Assembly: GCA_947463325.1 (NCBI GenBank)
Contig: CANHQT010000007.1
Span: forward strand, 20,519 to 84,518
Origin: Sphingomonadaceae bacterium
GTDB taxonomy: Bacteria; Pseudomonadota; Alphaproteobacteria; Sphingomonadales; Sphingomonadaceae
Direction of reading: 5' to 3'
Length of the DNA: 64,000 nucleotides
The notes below the pieces were generated by a model, which was not told the origin of the DNA, searched no databases, and saw only the letters and a list, made by a program, of their open reading frames with translations. Shown here piece by piece: positions 27,972-38,522 of this stretch. Positions within the stretch are counted from its first letter, which is position 1. Each line of letters begins with the position of its first letter. A program made the translations under genes and the position numbers.

Positions 27972-30263
27972 GTGGCGCCACACCCCCCTTTCTCGCGAGG
28001 AACCCGAGTGTTGCCGACGGCCGCCCAGCCGACATCGCCCGGATTGCGGCTTTGGCTGCACGGCGGAACCGCGCTTGCGCTGGGCTGGACCGTGCTGGCT
28101 GCGGCGCCCGTGAGCGCGCAGCAGGCGCAACCGGCTGCACCTGCGGTTACTCCGGAGGTCGAAGAGAGCATCGGCTTTGCCGCAGATACCGTCAATTACG
28201 ACAACAGCGCCGACACGGTCACCGCATCGGGCAATGTCGAACTGGAGCGTCAGGGCTGGCGGCTGCGCGCAGACAGCGTGATATGGAATCGCCGATCTGG
28301 CTTGGTCACCGCTAATGGCAATGTCGCACTGACCAATCCCGAAGGTGACATCGCCTATGGCGAATCAGTCGAGCTGACAGACACGCTGCGCGACGGGGTG
28401 GTCGAAAATCTGCTGCTCGTCTTTACCGAGGGCGGACGACTGGCGGCGAACCGCGGCGAGCGTGTAGCGAACGGCGACATGACGCTCGAGCGGGCGGCTT
28501 ATTCGCCCTGCCCTATCGAAGATGCCAATGGCTGTCCGACGGACCCCAGCTGGCAGGTTCGCGCTGCGCGCGTTTATTATGACCGGGCAGCCGACCGTAT
28601 CCGGTACCAAGGTGCCCGAATCGAACTGTTCGGACTACCGCTGGTGCCTCTGCCTGGACTGTCCCACCCGGCATCAAGTGCCGCAGGATCCGGCTTTCTA
28701 GTTCCTGATCTGCGGGTCGACCGGGTCAATGGCGTCGAGATCGCCCTGCCATGGTATTGGCGCATCGCTCCAAACCGGGACCTTACCCTCACCCCGCACA
28801 TCTATTCCAATGCCGCGCCAATGGCCCAAGCGGAGCTGCGCGGTTTGGCGGCCAAGGGTGCTTGGCAGGTGCGCGGATTCGCAACCTACAGCCAGCGCGT
28901 TTCCGTTACCAATCCGGGCGCGACAGGCGAGAATGCGTTCCGCGGCTATCTGGAAGGCAGTGCTGGATTCCAGTTCGATCCGCGCTGGAGCCTTTCGGCA
29001 TCAGGCCGAATCGCAACCGACCGCACATTCCTGCGCCGCTATGACATCAGCCGGGACGACCGGCTGCGATCAACTTTCAGCCTGGCACGCAACGGCGGCT
29101 CATCCTACCTCACCATCGCTGGCTGGGCGGTGCAGACGCTGCGTGTCAACGACCGGCAGGGCCAGCAGCCCATAGCATTACCGCTCATCGATTTCCGCCA
29201 GCGCCTCGACGATCCCTGGCTGGGCGGCCAGTGGCTGTTGCACGCCAATACGCTCGCCCTCACCCGTACCTCGGGGCAAGACACGCAACGCCTGTTCGCC
29301 AGCGCACAATGGGACTGGCGGCAGTTGACCCCGCTGGGACAAGAAGTTCGGCTGACCGCCCTTGCGCGCGGCGACATTTATCACACGCAAGACTCGGCGA
29401 TGACAGCTATCCCCAGCTATCGCGGCCGTGACGGGTGGCAGGGGCGTGCCTTTGCCAGCGGCGCGATCGATGTCAGCTGGCCATTTGTTGGTCCGTTCGC
29501 CGGCGGGACACAGCGCATTAGCCCGCGTATCCAGCTGGTCGCGACATCGCCGGTGGATAACATCGACATCCCCAATGAAGACAGCCGCGCCTTTGAGCTG
29601 GAAGACAGCAACATCTTCGCGCTCAACCGCTTTCCGGGCAACGACCGGTTCGAGGACGGTACGCGGCTGACCTATGGTGTCGAGTGGACGGTCAACCGGC
29701 CGGGTCTTTCGGCATCGACCAGCATCGCGCAAAGCTATCGCCTCGACGATCGGCCATCACTGTTCCTCGACGGCACCGGCCTGACCGACCGGTCATCCGA
29801 CATTGTCGGGCGGACCACGGTCGCGTTCCGCAGTTTTGTGAGGCTTACGCACCGCTTCCGGCTCGACAAGGACGACCTTACCGTCCGCCGTAACGAGATC
29901 GACGCGACCATCGGCGGGCGCCAGACCTATGTGACGCTGGGGTATTCCCGGCTCAATCGCGACATCGCCAATCTGGGCGAGGATCTGCGCGATCGCGAGG
30001 AAGTGCGTGCCGGCGCGCGTATCCGGGTTGCGCGCTATTGGTCGGTCTTCGGTTCTGCCATCGTCGATCTGACCGGGGCTTTGGACGATCCCTCGACCAC
30101 CTCCGACGGATTTACGCCGATCCGCCACCGTCTCGGCATATCCTATGACGACGACTGCCTGTCGATCGGACTTACATGGCGGCGCGACTATCAGGACACC
30201 GGTGACGCACGGCGCGGCAACAGCTTCCTGCTGAGGCTGGCATTCCGCAACCTTGGCGTGTAG
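27972..30263 (+). CDS. lptD: LPS-assembly protein LptD
   Basis: Outer-membrane LptD of 763 residues, which with LptE inserts lipopolysaccharide into the outer leaflet. A signal peptide ends near residue 55 (APVSAQQ). An OstA/LptA-like beta-jellyroll follows (residues 65-150, with GNVELERQGWRL and TANGNVALTN), then the C-terminal beta-barrel that ends with a hydrophobic strand. Cysteines occur in SPCPIEDANGCP and in YDDDCLSIGL, so inter-domain disulfides are possible. GTG at 27972 is supported by GGAGG 6 bases before it. lptD, surA, pdxA and rsmA follow the E. coli order. Confidence 0.94.
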   Translation: MAPHPPFSRGTRVLPTAAQPTSPGLRLWLHGGTALALGWTVLAAAPVSAQQAQPAAPAVTPEVEESIGFAADTVNYDNSADTVTASGNVELERQGWRLRADSVIWNRRSGLVTANGNVALTNPEGDIAYGESVELTDTLRDGVVENLLLVFTEGGRLAANRGERVANGDMTLERAAYSPCPIEDANGCPTDPSWQVRAARVYYDRAADRIRYQGARIELFGLPLVPLPGLSHPASSAAGSGFLVPDLRVDRVNGVEIALPWYWRIAPNRDLTLTPHIYSNAAPMAQAELRGLAAKGAWQVRGFATYSQRVSVTNPGATGENAFRGYLEGSAGFQFDPRWSLSASGRIATDRTFLRRYDISRDDRLRSTFSLARNGGSSYLTIAGWAVQTLRVNDRQGQQPIALPLIDFRQRLDDPWLGGQWLLHANTLALTRTSGQDTQRLFASAQWDWRQLTPLGQEVRLTALARGDIYHTQDSAMTAIPSYRGRDGWQGRAFASGAIDVSWPFVGPFAGGTQRISPRIQLVATSPVDNIDIPNEDSRAFELEDSNIFALNRFPGNDRFEDGTRLTYGVEWTVNRPGLSASTSIAQSYRLDDRPSLFLDGTGLTDRSSDIVGRTTVAFRSFVRLTHRFRLDKDDLTVRRNEIDATIGGRQTYVTLGYSRLNRDIANLGEDLRDREEVRAGARIRVARYWSVFGSAIVDLTGALDDPSTTSDGFTPIRHRLGISYDDDCLSIGLTWRRDYQDTGDARRGNSFLLRLAFRNLGV

Positions 30264-30286
30264 ACCACACATTGCGTGGTGTTTTT
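30264..30286 (+). terminator. short hairpin with T run after lptD
   Basis: ACCAC (30264-30268) pairs with GTGGT (30276-30280) across a 7-base loop and is followed by GTTTTT. The stem is only 5 base pairs, so it may be a weak or partial terminator that lowers readthrough into surA. It begins directly after the lptD stop. Confidence 0.4.
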
Positions 30287-30342
30287 CTGGATCAACGGCT
30301 CAGGCTGCGTTCAGGGGACAAGGCGCACAGGCCGGCCTTACA

Positions 30343-30357
30343 GGGGCTGGGAGCCCC
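30343..30357 (+). other. hairpin in the surA leader
   Basis: GGGGCT and AGCCCC form a 6-base stem with a GGG loop, 34 bases before the surA ATG. No T tract follows, so it is not a terminator. The remainder of the 127-base gap holds a perfect GC-rich palindrome (AGGCCGGCCT) at 30329-30338. Confidence 0.3.
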
Positions 30358-30390
30358 GGGTGATGGCAACTACAGGATGATCGGACAAGC

Positions 30391-31743
30391 ATGACTGGCA
30401 GCATAGGCACCGCCCGCAAGCGCTTTGCGCTGGGCGCTGCGGCAATGGCGATGATCGCGACCGGCGCTTTCGCCCAGACGGTCGGTGACCAGCCCGGTTC
30501 GGGCGAATCGCTCAACATTCCGAGCAATGTGCAACTGTTCGGGAATGCCGACAGCAACGTGTTCCGCCCTACCGCACGGGTGAATGACGAAATCATCACG
30601 GCGACCGACGTTGAGCAGCGCGTTGCTTTGGTCCGCATCGCCAACGGCGGCAACATTCCCGCCGAGCAGCTCGATGCCGTGCGCCAGCAGGTGTTCAACC
30701 AGCTGGTCGACGAGATCCTCAAGATCCAAGAAGCGCGTGCGCAGGAACTGGAGGTCGAAAACAGCGAGATCGATCAGGAATTCGCCCGGATCGCCGCTGC
30801 TCAGCGGATGACCCCCGAGCAGTTTACGCGCTTTCTGACGGAAAATGGCTCATCGGTCGCATCCATGCGCCAGCAGATTCGGGGGGATGCCGCATGGGAG
30901 CGGCTGCTCGGCCGCAACATCGAACCCTTTACCAACGTCAGCCAGGAAGAGGTGACGTCGCTGGTCGAGCGCCTGCAGGCGCAGCGCGGCACGATCGAGT
31001 ATCGCGTAGCCGAAATCTATCTGCCCGCGACTCAGGACACACTGGCGGCGACGGTCGAGACCGCGCGTCGTATCGCGCAGGCTCTGTCCGAAGGCGCACC
31101 CTTTGCGCAGCTGGCGCAGCGCCATTCCCGCGCATCGAGCGCGGCAGTTGGCGGCGACCTCGGCTGGATCCGCATCAATCAGCTGCCTGCTTCGATGGGC
31201 GAGGAAGTCCAGCGCATGCAACCCGGCCAGCTGGCTGGGCCGTTGCAGGTACCAGGCGGCCTGTCGATCATCTATCTGGTTGACCAGCGTCAGGTGCTGA
31301 CCGCCGACCCGCGGGACGCAACGCTCTCGCTTAAGCAGCTCTCCTTGAATTTCCCCGAAGGCCTGTCTGTGGCGCGGGCTACGGAACTCGCCGCCAATTT
31401 CGCCAATCAGACGCGGACCATTGCCGGTTGCGGACAGGCTGATGCCGTCGCAGCATCGCTCGGCGCCGAATTGATCAGCCGTGATCAGATTTCGGTACGC
31501 GACCTGCCGCCGCAGCTGCAGGCGACGCTGACGACCCTGCAAATCGGACAGGTGACACAGCCCTTCGGTTCACCCGAAGCCGGTGTCAGCGTCCTTGTCC
31601 TGTGCGGACGAGACATGCCGCAGGAAGTCACCATTCCTTCGACTGACGATATTGCGGAAAACATCCGCCGCGAGCGCATCAACCGGCGCGCACAGCGCTT
31701 TCTGCGCGATCTCCGCCGCGATGCGGTGATCGAGTATAGTTGA
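30391..31743 (+). CDS. surA: SurA-like periplasmic chaperone/peptidyl-prolyl isomerase
   Basis: SurA-like protein of 450 residues that helps fold outer-membrane proteins such as LptD. A signal peptide ends near AFAQT (residue 30). An N-terminal SurA domain follows (RVNDEIITATDVEQR, about residues 60-190), then one clear parvulin domain (about residues 205-305, with FAQLAQRHSRASSAAVGGDLGW). The second half (about 310-430) is only weakly parvulin-like, unlike E. coli SurA with two clear copies. The gene sits between lptD and pdxA, as in E. coli. Confidence 0.92.
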   Translation: MTGSIGTARKRFALGAAAMAMIATGAFAQTVGDQPGSGESLNIPSNVQLFGNADSNVFRPTARVNDEIITATDVEQRVALVRIANGGNIPAEQLDAVRQQVFNQLVDEILKIQEARAQELEVENSEIDQEFARIAAAQRMTPEQFTRFLTENGSSVASMRQQIRGDAAWERLLGRNIEPFTNVSQEEVTSLVERLQAQRGTIEYRVAEIYLPATQDTLAATVETARRIAQALSEGAPFAQLAQRHSRASSAAVGGDLGWIRINQLPASMGEEVQRMQPGQLAGPLQVPGGLSIIYLVDQRQVLTADPRDATLSLKQLSLNFPEGLSVARATELAANFANQTRTIAGCGQADAVAASLGAELISRDQISVRDLPPQLQATLTTLQIGQVTQPFGSPEAGVSVLVLCGRDMPQEVTIPSTDDIAENIRRERINRRAQRFLRDLRRDAVIEYS

Positions 31744-31816
31744 TCCAGCAGGAGCCGCGCGGCAAAGGACGCCGCCTGGTTCCAGCTGCCTTGCGACAGC
31801 ACAAGGAAACCCGGGA

Positions 31817-32803
31817 TTGCAGCCTGTCGTTATTTCGCTTGGCGATCCGGCCGGAGTAGGGCCGGAAGTGGTCGCCGCCGCCTATCAGCGCAAGTCCGAC
31901 CTTCCGGCCGTACCCTTCTTCGCTGTGGGCGACATTGCATCCGTGCGCGCGGTCTATGACGGCCCTATCCGGCAAATCGATAGCGCAGCCGAGGCTGCCG
32001 CGGTGTTCGAAGAGGCGCTACCAGTCTGGCATATCGAGGATTCTGGGCCGTTGACGCCCGGCCAGCCGACCATCGAAGGCGCGCATTGCGCTCTTCATTC
32101 GCTGGAGATGGGTGTCGGCCTGGCTCGCAGTGGCGAGGTTTCAGCGCTCGTCACGGCGCCCATCTGCAAGGAACAGATGTACAAGGTCGGCTTTACCCAT
32201 GCCGGCCAGACCGAATTCATCGCTGACCGTTGCGGCGTATCGCGCACCAATGCGGTGATGATGCTTGCCGGGCCCAGCCTGAAAGTCGTGCCGATCACCG
32301 TCCATGTTCCCTTGCGCGACGTGCCCGAATTGCTGACGCAGGAGCTGATCATGGCCCGCGCGCAAGCCGCAGCACGCGGCTATTCGAAAGCGTTTGGTGA
32401 CTGCAACCCGCGCATAGCGCTTGCCGGTTTCAATCCTCATGCTGGGGAGAATGGCGCGATCGGGCGCGAAGAAATCGAGATACTCCTGCCCGCTGTCACG
32501 CAGTTGAGGGAAGAGGGGCTCGACATTTTCGGCCCTGTCTCGCCCGATGCGCTGTTCACGCCGCGCATGCGCGAAACCTATGATTTCGCGCTATGCCTTT
32601 ATCATGACCAAGCCCTGATCCCGCTGAAAGCGCTCGATTTCGACAGCGGGGTCAATGTGACGCTCGGCCTTCCGATCGTGCGCACCTCGCCCGACCATGG
32701 CACCGCTTTCGACATTGCCGGAAAGGGCATGGCCGAGGCCGGTCCCATGCTTGCCGCGATCCGTATGGCGGCGGATATCGCGCGCCTGCGCGCCTGCGCT
32801 TGA
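31817..32803 (+). CDS. pdxA: 4-hydroxythreonine-4-phosphate dehydrogenase
   Basis: PdxA of 328 residues, which oxidises 4-phosphohydroxy-threonine in pyridoxal phosphate synthesis. The start reads [16 protein letters not shown] (residues 4-19), followed by [21 protein letters not shown] (metal-binding His), and the late [19 protein letters not shown] motif (about 290-308). TTG at 31817 is the start, with AAGGA 9 bases before it; no ATG fits. The stop overlaps the rsmA TTG start. Confidence 0.95.
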   Translation: MQPVVISLGDPAGVGPEVVAAAYQRKSDLPAVPFFAVGDIASVRAVYDGPIRQIDSAAEAAAVFEEALPVWHIEDSGPLTPGQPTIEGAHCALHSLEMGVGLARSGEVSALVTAPICKEQMYKVGFTHAGQTEFIADRCGVSRTNAVMMLAGPSLKVVPITVHVPLRDVPELLTQELIMARAQAAARGYSKAFGDCNPRIALAGFNPHAGENGAIGREEIEILLPAVTQLREEGLDIFGPVSPDALFTPRMRETYDFALCLYHDQALIPLKALDFDSGVNVTLGLPIVRTSPDHGTAFDIAGKGMAEAGPMLAAIRMAADIARLRACA

Positions 32804-33642
32804 GCGGCCCCGCCCATCCTGTCCTGCCGCCGCTGCGTGAGGTGATCGCGCGGCACAACCTTTCCGCCAGCAAGGCGCTTGGCCAGAATTTCCTATTCGA
32901 CGAACAATTGCTTGACCGGATCGCTGCAATCCCGGGCGATCTCACAGAAGCGCGCGTCTTTGAAGTCGGGCCGGGACCGGGTGGGCTGACCCGCGCCCTG
33001 CTTCGCGCCGGTGCCAAAGTCACCGCCGTTGAACGCGATGCCCGATGCCTCCCCGCGCTAGCCGAGGTGGCAGACGCCTTTCCGGACCGGCTGACTGTCA
33101 GCCACGGTGATGCCATGCAAGTCGATGCCACAGCTGCAACCGGCGGGCCTCACCATATCGTGGCCAACCTGCCCTATAATGTTGGCACCGCGCTGCTCGT
33201 CGGCTGGCTGGAGAGTGCGGCCTGGCCGCCGGCCTGGGCTTCGCTGACGCTGATGTTCCAGGCCGAGGTGGCGGAGCGGATCGTCGCCGCGCCGGGCACA
33301 AGCGCCTATGGGCGGCTCGCGGTGCTGGCGCAGTGGCGCAGCAAGGCAAGGATTGCGATGCGCGTCCACCGATCGGCGTTCACCCCGCCGCCCAAGGTGA
33401 TGTCGGCTGTCGTGCACATCGTCCCCAAAGATATGCCCTCAGGTGTTCGCCCGCAGACAATTGCCCGGCTGACCGCTGCGGCTTTCGGACAAAGGCGCAA
33501 AATGCTGCGGCAGTCGCTGAAGGCGCTTCCCGGCGCGGCAGAGGCGATGGCGGCTTGTGGCATAGACTCGGAGCGGCGCGCAGAAACGCTGACCGTTGCC
33601 GACTATGTGGCGCTAGCGCGGGTGATCGACGCCCGCGACTGA
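32800..33642 (+). CDS. rsmA: 16S rRNA (adenine1518-N6/1519-N6)-dimethyltransferase
   Basis: RsmA/KsgA of 280 residues, which dimethylates two adenines near the 3' end of 16S rRNA. The motif [14 protein letters not shown] (residues 22-35) is typical. The SAM site is [16 protein letters not shown], and the catalytic NLPYN lies near residue 124. TTG at 32800 overlaps the pdxA stop (TTGA), so translation may be coupled. It is the last gene of lptD-surA-pdxA-rsmA and converges on the TPR gene. Confidence 0.96.
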   Translation: MSGPAHPVLPPLREVIARHNLSASKALGQNFLFDEQLLDRIAAIPGDLTEARVFEVGPGPGGLTRALLRAGAKVTAVERDARCLPALAEVADAFPDRLTVSHGDAMQVDATAATGGPHHIVANLPYNVGTALLVGWLESAAWPPAWASLTLMFQAEVAERIVAAPGTSAYGRLAVLAQWRSKARIAMRVHRSAFTPPPKVMSAVVHIVPKDMPSGVRPQTIARLTAAAFGQRRKMLRQSLKALPGAAEAMAACGIDSERRAETLTVADYVALARVIDARD

Positions 33643-33666
33643 GGGGCAGGCAAGACCTGCCAGTGA

Positions 33667-34197
33667 TCAGTTGGAAGACGTCGGTGCGCCAGCCACGGTC
33701 GGACGCGGCATCACATCCTCTGCGCGCAGGGCAGTGTGCGAACCCGCAGCGCTAATCGCGGCACCAAGGTTAGCTGCCTCCGGGCAGTCGGCCGTTCCAC
33801 ACAACGTCTGCAGACGGGCGAGATTCTCGCGCGCTTTTTCCACCGCACCGCGCTGCACCAGCGCCTCGCCCTGTGCGGCAATGACGCGGCGGTCATCAGG
33901 CAGAAGGCTCAGCGCCTCACGGAAATAGCCGACTGCCTTGCCCGGCAGATCCTGCGCCTGTGCGATACGGCCGAGGCCGATGTAGGCATCCGCATTGCGG
34001 GGGTCAGCGGCCAGGGCGGTTTCGAACCAGCCGATCGCCTGATCATATTCACCAGCCGCATAGAGCCGCTCACCCTCTGCCTGCATGGTGCGCGACAATT
34101 CCGAAATCGGTCGTGGGGCGGGCATGTTACCGTACGAGGCACTAGACACAGTCACCAGCATCGCAGCCGCAACAATCGCTGTGGGGGTGAACCGCAT
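33667..34197 (-). CDS. exported tetratricopeptide-repeat protein
   Basis: Protein of about 176 residues with a signal peptide (RFTPTAIVAAAMLVTVSSA). Two to three TPR units follow in about residues 35-125 (AAGEYDQAIGWFETALAADP, YIGLGRIAQAQDLPGKAVGY, AQGEALVQRGAVEKARENL). The C-terminal tail has Cys in LCGTADC, which could form a disulfide. The likely role is protein-protein binding in the periplasm. The ATG at 34197 follows GGGAG at 6 bases; a longer start at 34248 would overlap the rsmB stop. Confidence 0.82.
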   Translation of the reverse strand: MRFTPTAIVAAAMLVTVSSASYGNMPAPRPISELSRTMQAEGERLYAAGEYDQAIGWFETALAADPRNADAYIGLGRIAQAQDLPGKAVGYFREALSLLPDDRRVIAAQGEALVQRGAVEKARENLARLQTLCGTADCPEAANLGAAISAAGSHTALRAEDVMPRPTVAGAPTSSN

Positions 34198-34244
34198 AAT
34201 CGTCTCCCAACGCGTTTCTTGCCTGTGAATCTTCATGGCAGAAA

Positions 34245-35411
34245 TCATCCTGCCCGCATTCGCGCGATAAAGAAACCGTCTGTCGCATCATGGGCTGGAG
34301 TGAGGATGATCCCGGCTCCAGCGGGCCTGCCTGCCGACACCGGTACCGGCTCTGGCACGAAACGGGGGTGGCGGGCGATGAACGCACGGACCTGCCCTTC
34401 GCCCTCGGCGCTGGTAAGGGCGCAGACGGCATAGACGAGCACTCCGCCCGGGCGGACTAGCGGGGCAGCAACATCGAGCACATGCGCCTGAAGCGCCAGC
34501 AAACGGTCCAAACGGTCGCGGCTAAGGCGCCAGCGCGCTTCGGGATTGCGGCGCCAGGTGCCGCTGCCCGAACAGGGCGCATCGACCAGCACAACATTGG
34601 CGCTGCCTTCAAGATCAACCAGCGCAGCGGCTTCACGCCCCGGATCGAGCAGACGGGTTTCAACCGCTGCCCCAGCACGTGCAGCACGCGGCGACAATTC
34701 AGACAGGCGACGACGATCGGTATCGCAGGCGATCAAGCGGCCTTCGCTAGTCATAGCGACTGCGAGCGCGAGTGTTTTTCCGCCGCCCCCTGCGCACAGA
34801 TCAATGACGGTCATGCCGGGACGCGCGGCACAGGCCGCTGCAATCCACTGGCTGCCGGCATCCTGCACTTCGATCGCGCCGGCAAGCATAGCCGGATGAT
34901 CAGCGAGCGGCGTGTCTGCGGGCAGTCGCAGCCCTTCAAGCGGGGCGGGCAAGGGCTCGCCCTCCGGCAATTCGATGCCAACCGCACGGGCACGGTTGAT
35001 TCTGAGATCGAGCGGCGCGCGTTCCAGCAACGCCGCGCCTTCGGTACTGTCAATGCGCGGATCGAGCAGTGGCATCAGCCAGACTGGCAGAGGGCCTCCG
35101 TCAGCGCGGGGCTCGCTTGCAGAAATAGCGTCCGGAGCGCGCGGCTCTCCCGTAAACAAGGCGGCAAGATCACCGTCACCGTCGGCCAGCGCCACCATCG
35201 CCGCGCGCCCGCTCGCTGGACGCTCGCCGAAGCGGCGAATTGCTGTCCAGGCGAGATCACGGATCGCCCGCCGGTCCTTGGAGCCCGCGTAGCGCCTTTC
35301 CTTGAAGAAGCGTGTGGCAATGACATCTGCAGCAGCCCCGCCATCACGGGCGGCGGCAATGACGGCATCGAGTAGCTCGATAGCAGTTTGGACGCGGGCA
35401 GCAGGGGTCAT
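34245..35411 (-). CDS. rsmB: RsmB-family 16S rRNA (cytosine-C5)-methyltransferase
   Basis: RNA m5C methyltransferase of 388 residues, RsmB (16S C967) type by layout. An N-terminal NusB-like helical region (AIELLDAVIAAA; KERRYAGSKDRRAIRDLAW) is followed by the SAM-binding DLCAGGGGKTLAL (about residues 200-213). The motif DAPCSGSGTWRRNPEARW and the catalytic Cys in VYAVCALTSAEGE complete it. The name rsmB rather than another Nop2-family member is inferred from the N-terminal region. It follows guaB on the same strand after 66 bases. Confidence 0.85.
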   Translation of the reverse strand: MTPAARVQTAIELLDAVIAAARDGGAAADVIATRFFKERRYAGSKDRRAIRDLAWTAIRRFGERPASGRAAMVALADGDGDLAALFTGEPRAPDAISASEPRADGGPLPVWLMPLLDPRIDSTEGAALLERAPLDLRINRARAVGIELPEGEPLPAPLEGLRLPADTPLADHPAMLAGAIEVQDAGSQWIAAACAARPGMTVIDLCAGGGGKTLALAVAMTSEGRLIACDTDRRRLSELSPRAARAGAAVETRLLDPGREAAALVDLEGSANVVLVDAPCSGSGTWRRNPEARWRLSRDRLDRLLALQAHVLDVAAPLVRPGGVLVYAVCALTSAEGEGQVRAFIARHPRFVPEPVPVSAGRPAGAGIILTPAHDATDGFFIARMRAG

Positions 35412-35477
35412 GACTGGCGCGCCTTCCCTACGCAGGGCACGAACGGGCTTATGGTGCGACCACCTTGGCCCAGCCGC

Positions 35478-37040
<1,563 letters not shown>

Positions 37041-38522
37041 TCAGGGCCGCGGATAGATGGCGCGGCTCCCGAAATGGCGGGCGAGTGCGACATGCAGGTC
37101 GGCATCGTCTGCGGCACCGCCGAGCGGCACGGCATCGGTCAATTCATCATCTGGTGCGTGATAGGGGCCGGAAAGAAAGGCATTGAGCAACGCCATGTCC
37201 GAAAAACTGCCGCCCGCCATGATCGAGGCGACACCCTTTGCGGTCAGTGCCCAACCATCCTGCCGGCGGATGAAGGCATTGCCTTCCTCATCGCTGTCGA
37301 CCGCCCGACCAAGCGAACGGGCAACGGAATCCACACCGGCTTCGAGCCCCGGCACAGTGCCACGCCCGACCATGGCAACCGGGGTACCACGCGGGGCGAT
37401 GGCGACGGTATCAATGTTGAGATTGACGACGATACGGTCGAGCGGGACGGTGGGATGGTCTGCCCAGTGATAAGCGCCAAGCAGCCCCTGTTCCTCCGCA
37501 GTGGTGGCGATGACGATGATGTCACGATCCGGCCGGTCGCCGGCACCCAGCCGCTCGGCAGCCTCAAGGATGACGGCAATGCCGCTGGCGTTGTCGACCG
37601 CACCATTACAGATCCGGTCCTCCGCGCCTTCGGGACGGCACAGGCCGGTATGGTCCCAATGGCCCATCAGCATCACTGCACCACTTTCCGCCACACGGCC
37701 CGGCAGGCGACCGACGACATTATAGCTGGTGTAACGGCGGACGTAGGTTTCGGCCTCAACATCGGCCGTGAGAGCAAGCGGCGCGGCTGTGAAGCCTTCT
37801 GCAGCAGCCATTTCCGAGGCACGTTCAGGATCGACACCGCCTGCGCGCAAGAGGGCGGCTCCACCGTCAGCGGACACCAGAACCTCGGCAGGCGCAGTGC
37901 CCGCGCGGGCGGCGAGCTGCATCGTCCGGCCTAAAAACTGGCGCGAGAATGCCTCAAACGGGAAGTTGGCAGGCGGCAGGATGACGATGGCCGCCGCACC
38001 GGCCCGAGCCAGCGCTGCACGCCGATCCGCACCCGACATGGGATTTTCTCCCGGCCGCGGCGCGGAGAGCATCACCGCAACCTTGCCGCGCACATCGGCA
38101 ACGACTTGGCCTGCGGCATCAACTCCATGGCCGACAAAGACCATCTGCGCCCCGCTTGCAATCCCGCGACCGACAGGCGAGCGCACCGCCAATTCCGGGA
38201 GCGCTACTGCGCGCCCCTCAGCGTCGCGAACGCTCATCCTGCCATGGCTGTTGTAATACTCGACAAGCGGCACCGGCTGGTACCAGCTACCATCCGCCGC
38301 ACCGCCCACAAAGCCGGCCGCCGACAGGTGGCGCGCGATATAATGGGCAGTCGCGGTTTCCCCCGGCGTGCCGGGGAACCGCCCTTCACGCGCATCATCA
38401 GCAAGCCAGGCAATATGGCCCCGCAAGTCGGCTTCGGTCACAGGGGCATTGCCGAGTGTCTGGGCAGCAAGCGGTGCGGTGGTGAAGGCCGCGATCGCGG
38501 CGAAAGCGTAAATTGTCTTCAT
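37041..38522 (-). CDS. M28 family zinc aminopeptidase with PA domain
   Basis: Exported M28 peptidase of 493 residues. A signal peptide ends near PLAAQ (residue 20). A PA-like insertion lies around residues 100-240, before the catalytic part. Zinc ligands are visible in GHWDHTG, GAVDNASG and TTAEEQGLLGA (about residues 288-345). Members usually act as aminopeptidases or related amide hydrolases in the periplasm. Its start overlaps the stop of the upstream lyase gene by four bases, so both are one transcript. Confidence 0.9.
   Translation of the reverse strand: MKTIYAFAAIAAFTTAPLAAQTLGNAPVTEADLRGHIAWLADDAREGRFPGTPGETATAHYIARHLSAAGFVGGAADGSWYQPVPLVEYYNSHGRMSVRDAEGRAVALPELAVRSPVGRGIASGAQMVFVGHGVDAAGQVVADVRGKVAVMLSAPRPGENPMSGADRRAALARAGAAAIVILPPANFPFEAFSRQFLGRTMQLAARAGTAPAEVLVSADGGAALLRAGGVDPERASEMAAAEGFTAAPLALTADVEAETYVRRYTSYNVVGRLPGRVAESGAVMLMGHWDHTGLCRPEGAEDRICNGAVDNASGIAVILEAAERLGAGDRPDRDIIVIATTAEEQGLLGAYHWADHPTVPLDRIVVNLNIDTVAIAPRGTPVAMVGRGTVPGLEAGVDSVARSLGRAVDSDEEGNAFIRRQDGWALTAKGVASIMAGGSFSDMALLNAFLSGPYHAPDDELTDAVPLGGAADDADLHVALARHFGSRAIYPRP

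Noticed and set aside
28505..28540. Unusual cysteine number in LptD.
   Set aside because: Two cysteines in the N-terminal region and one near the C-terminus are enough for an inter-domain disulfide and seem normal for the group.
33645..33661. GGCAGG/CCTGCC hairpin between rsmA and the TPR gene as a bidirectional terminator.
   Set aside because: The stem is 6 base pairs and neither side has a T tract.
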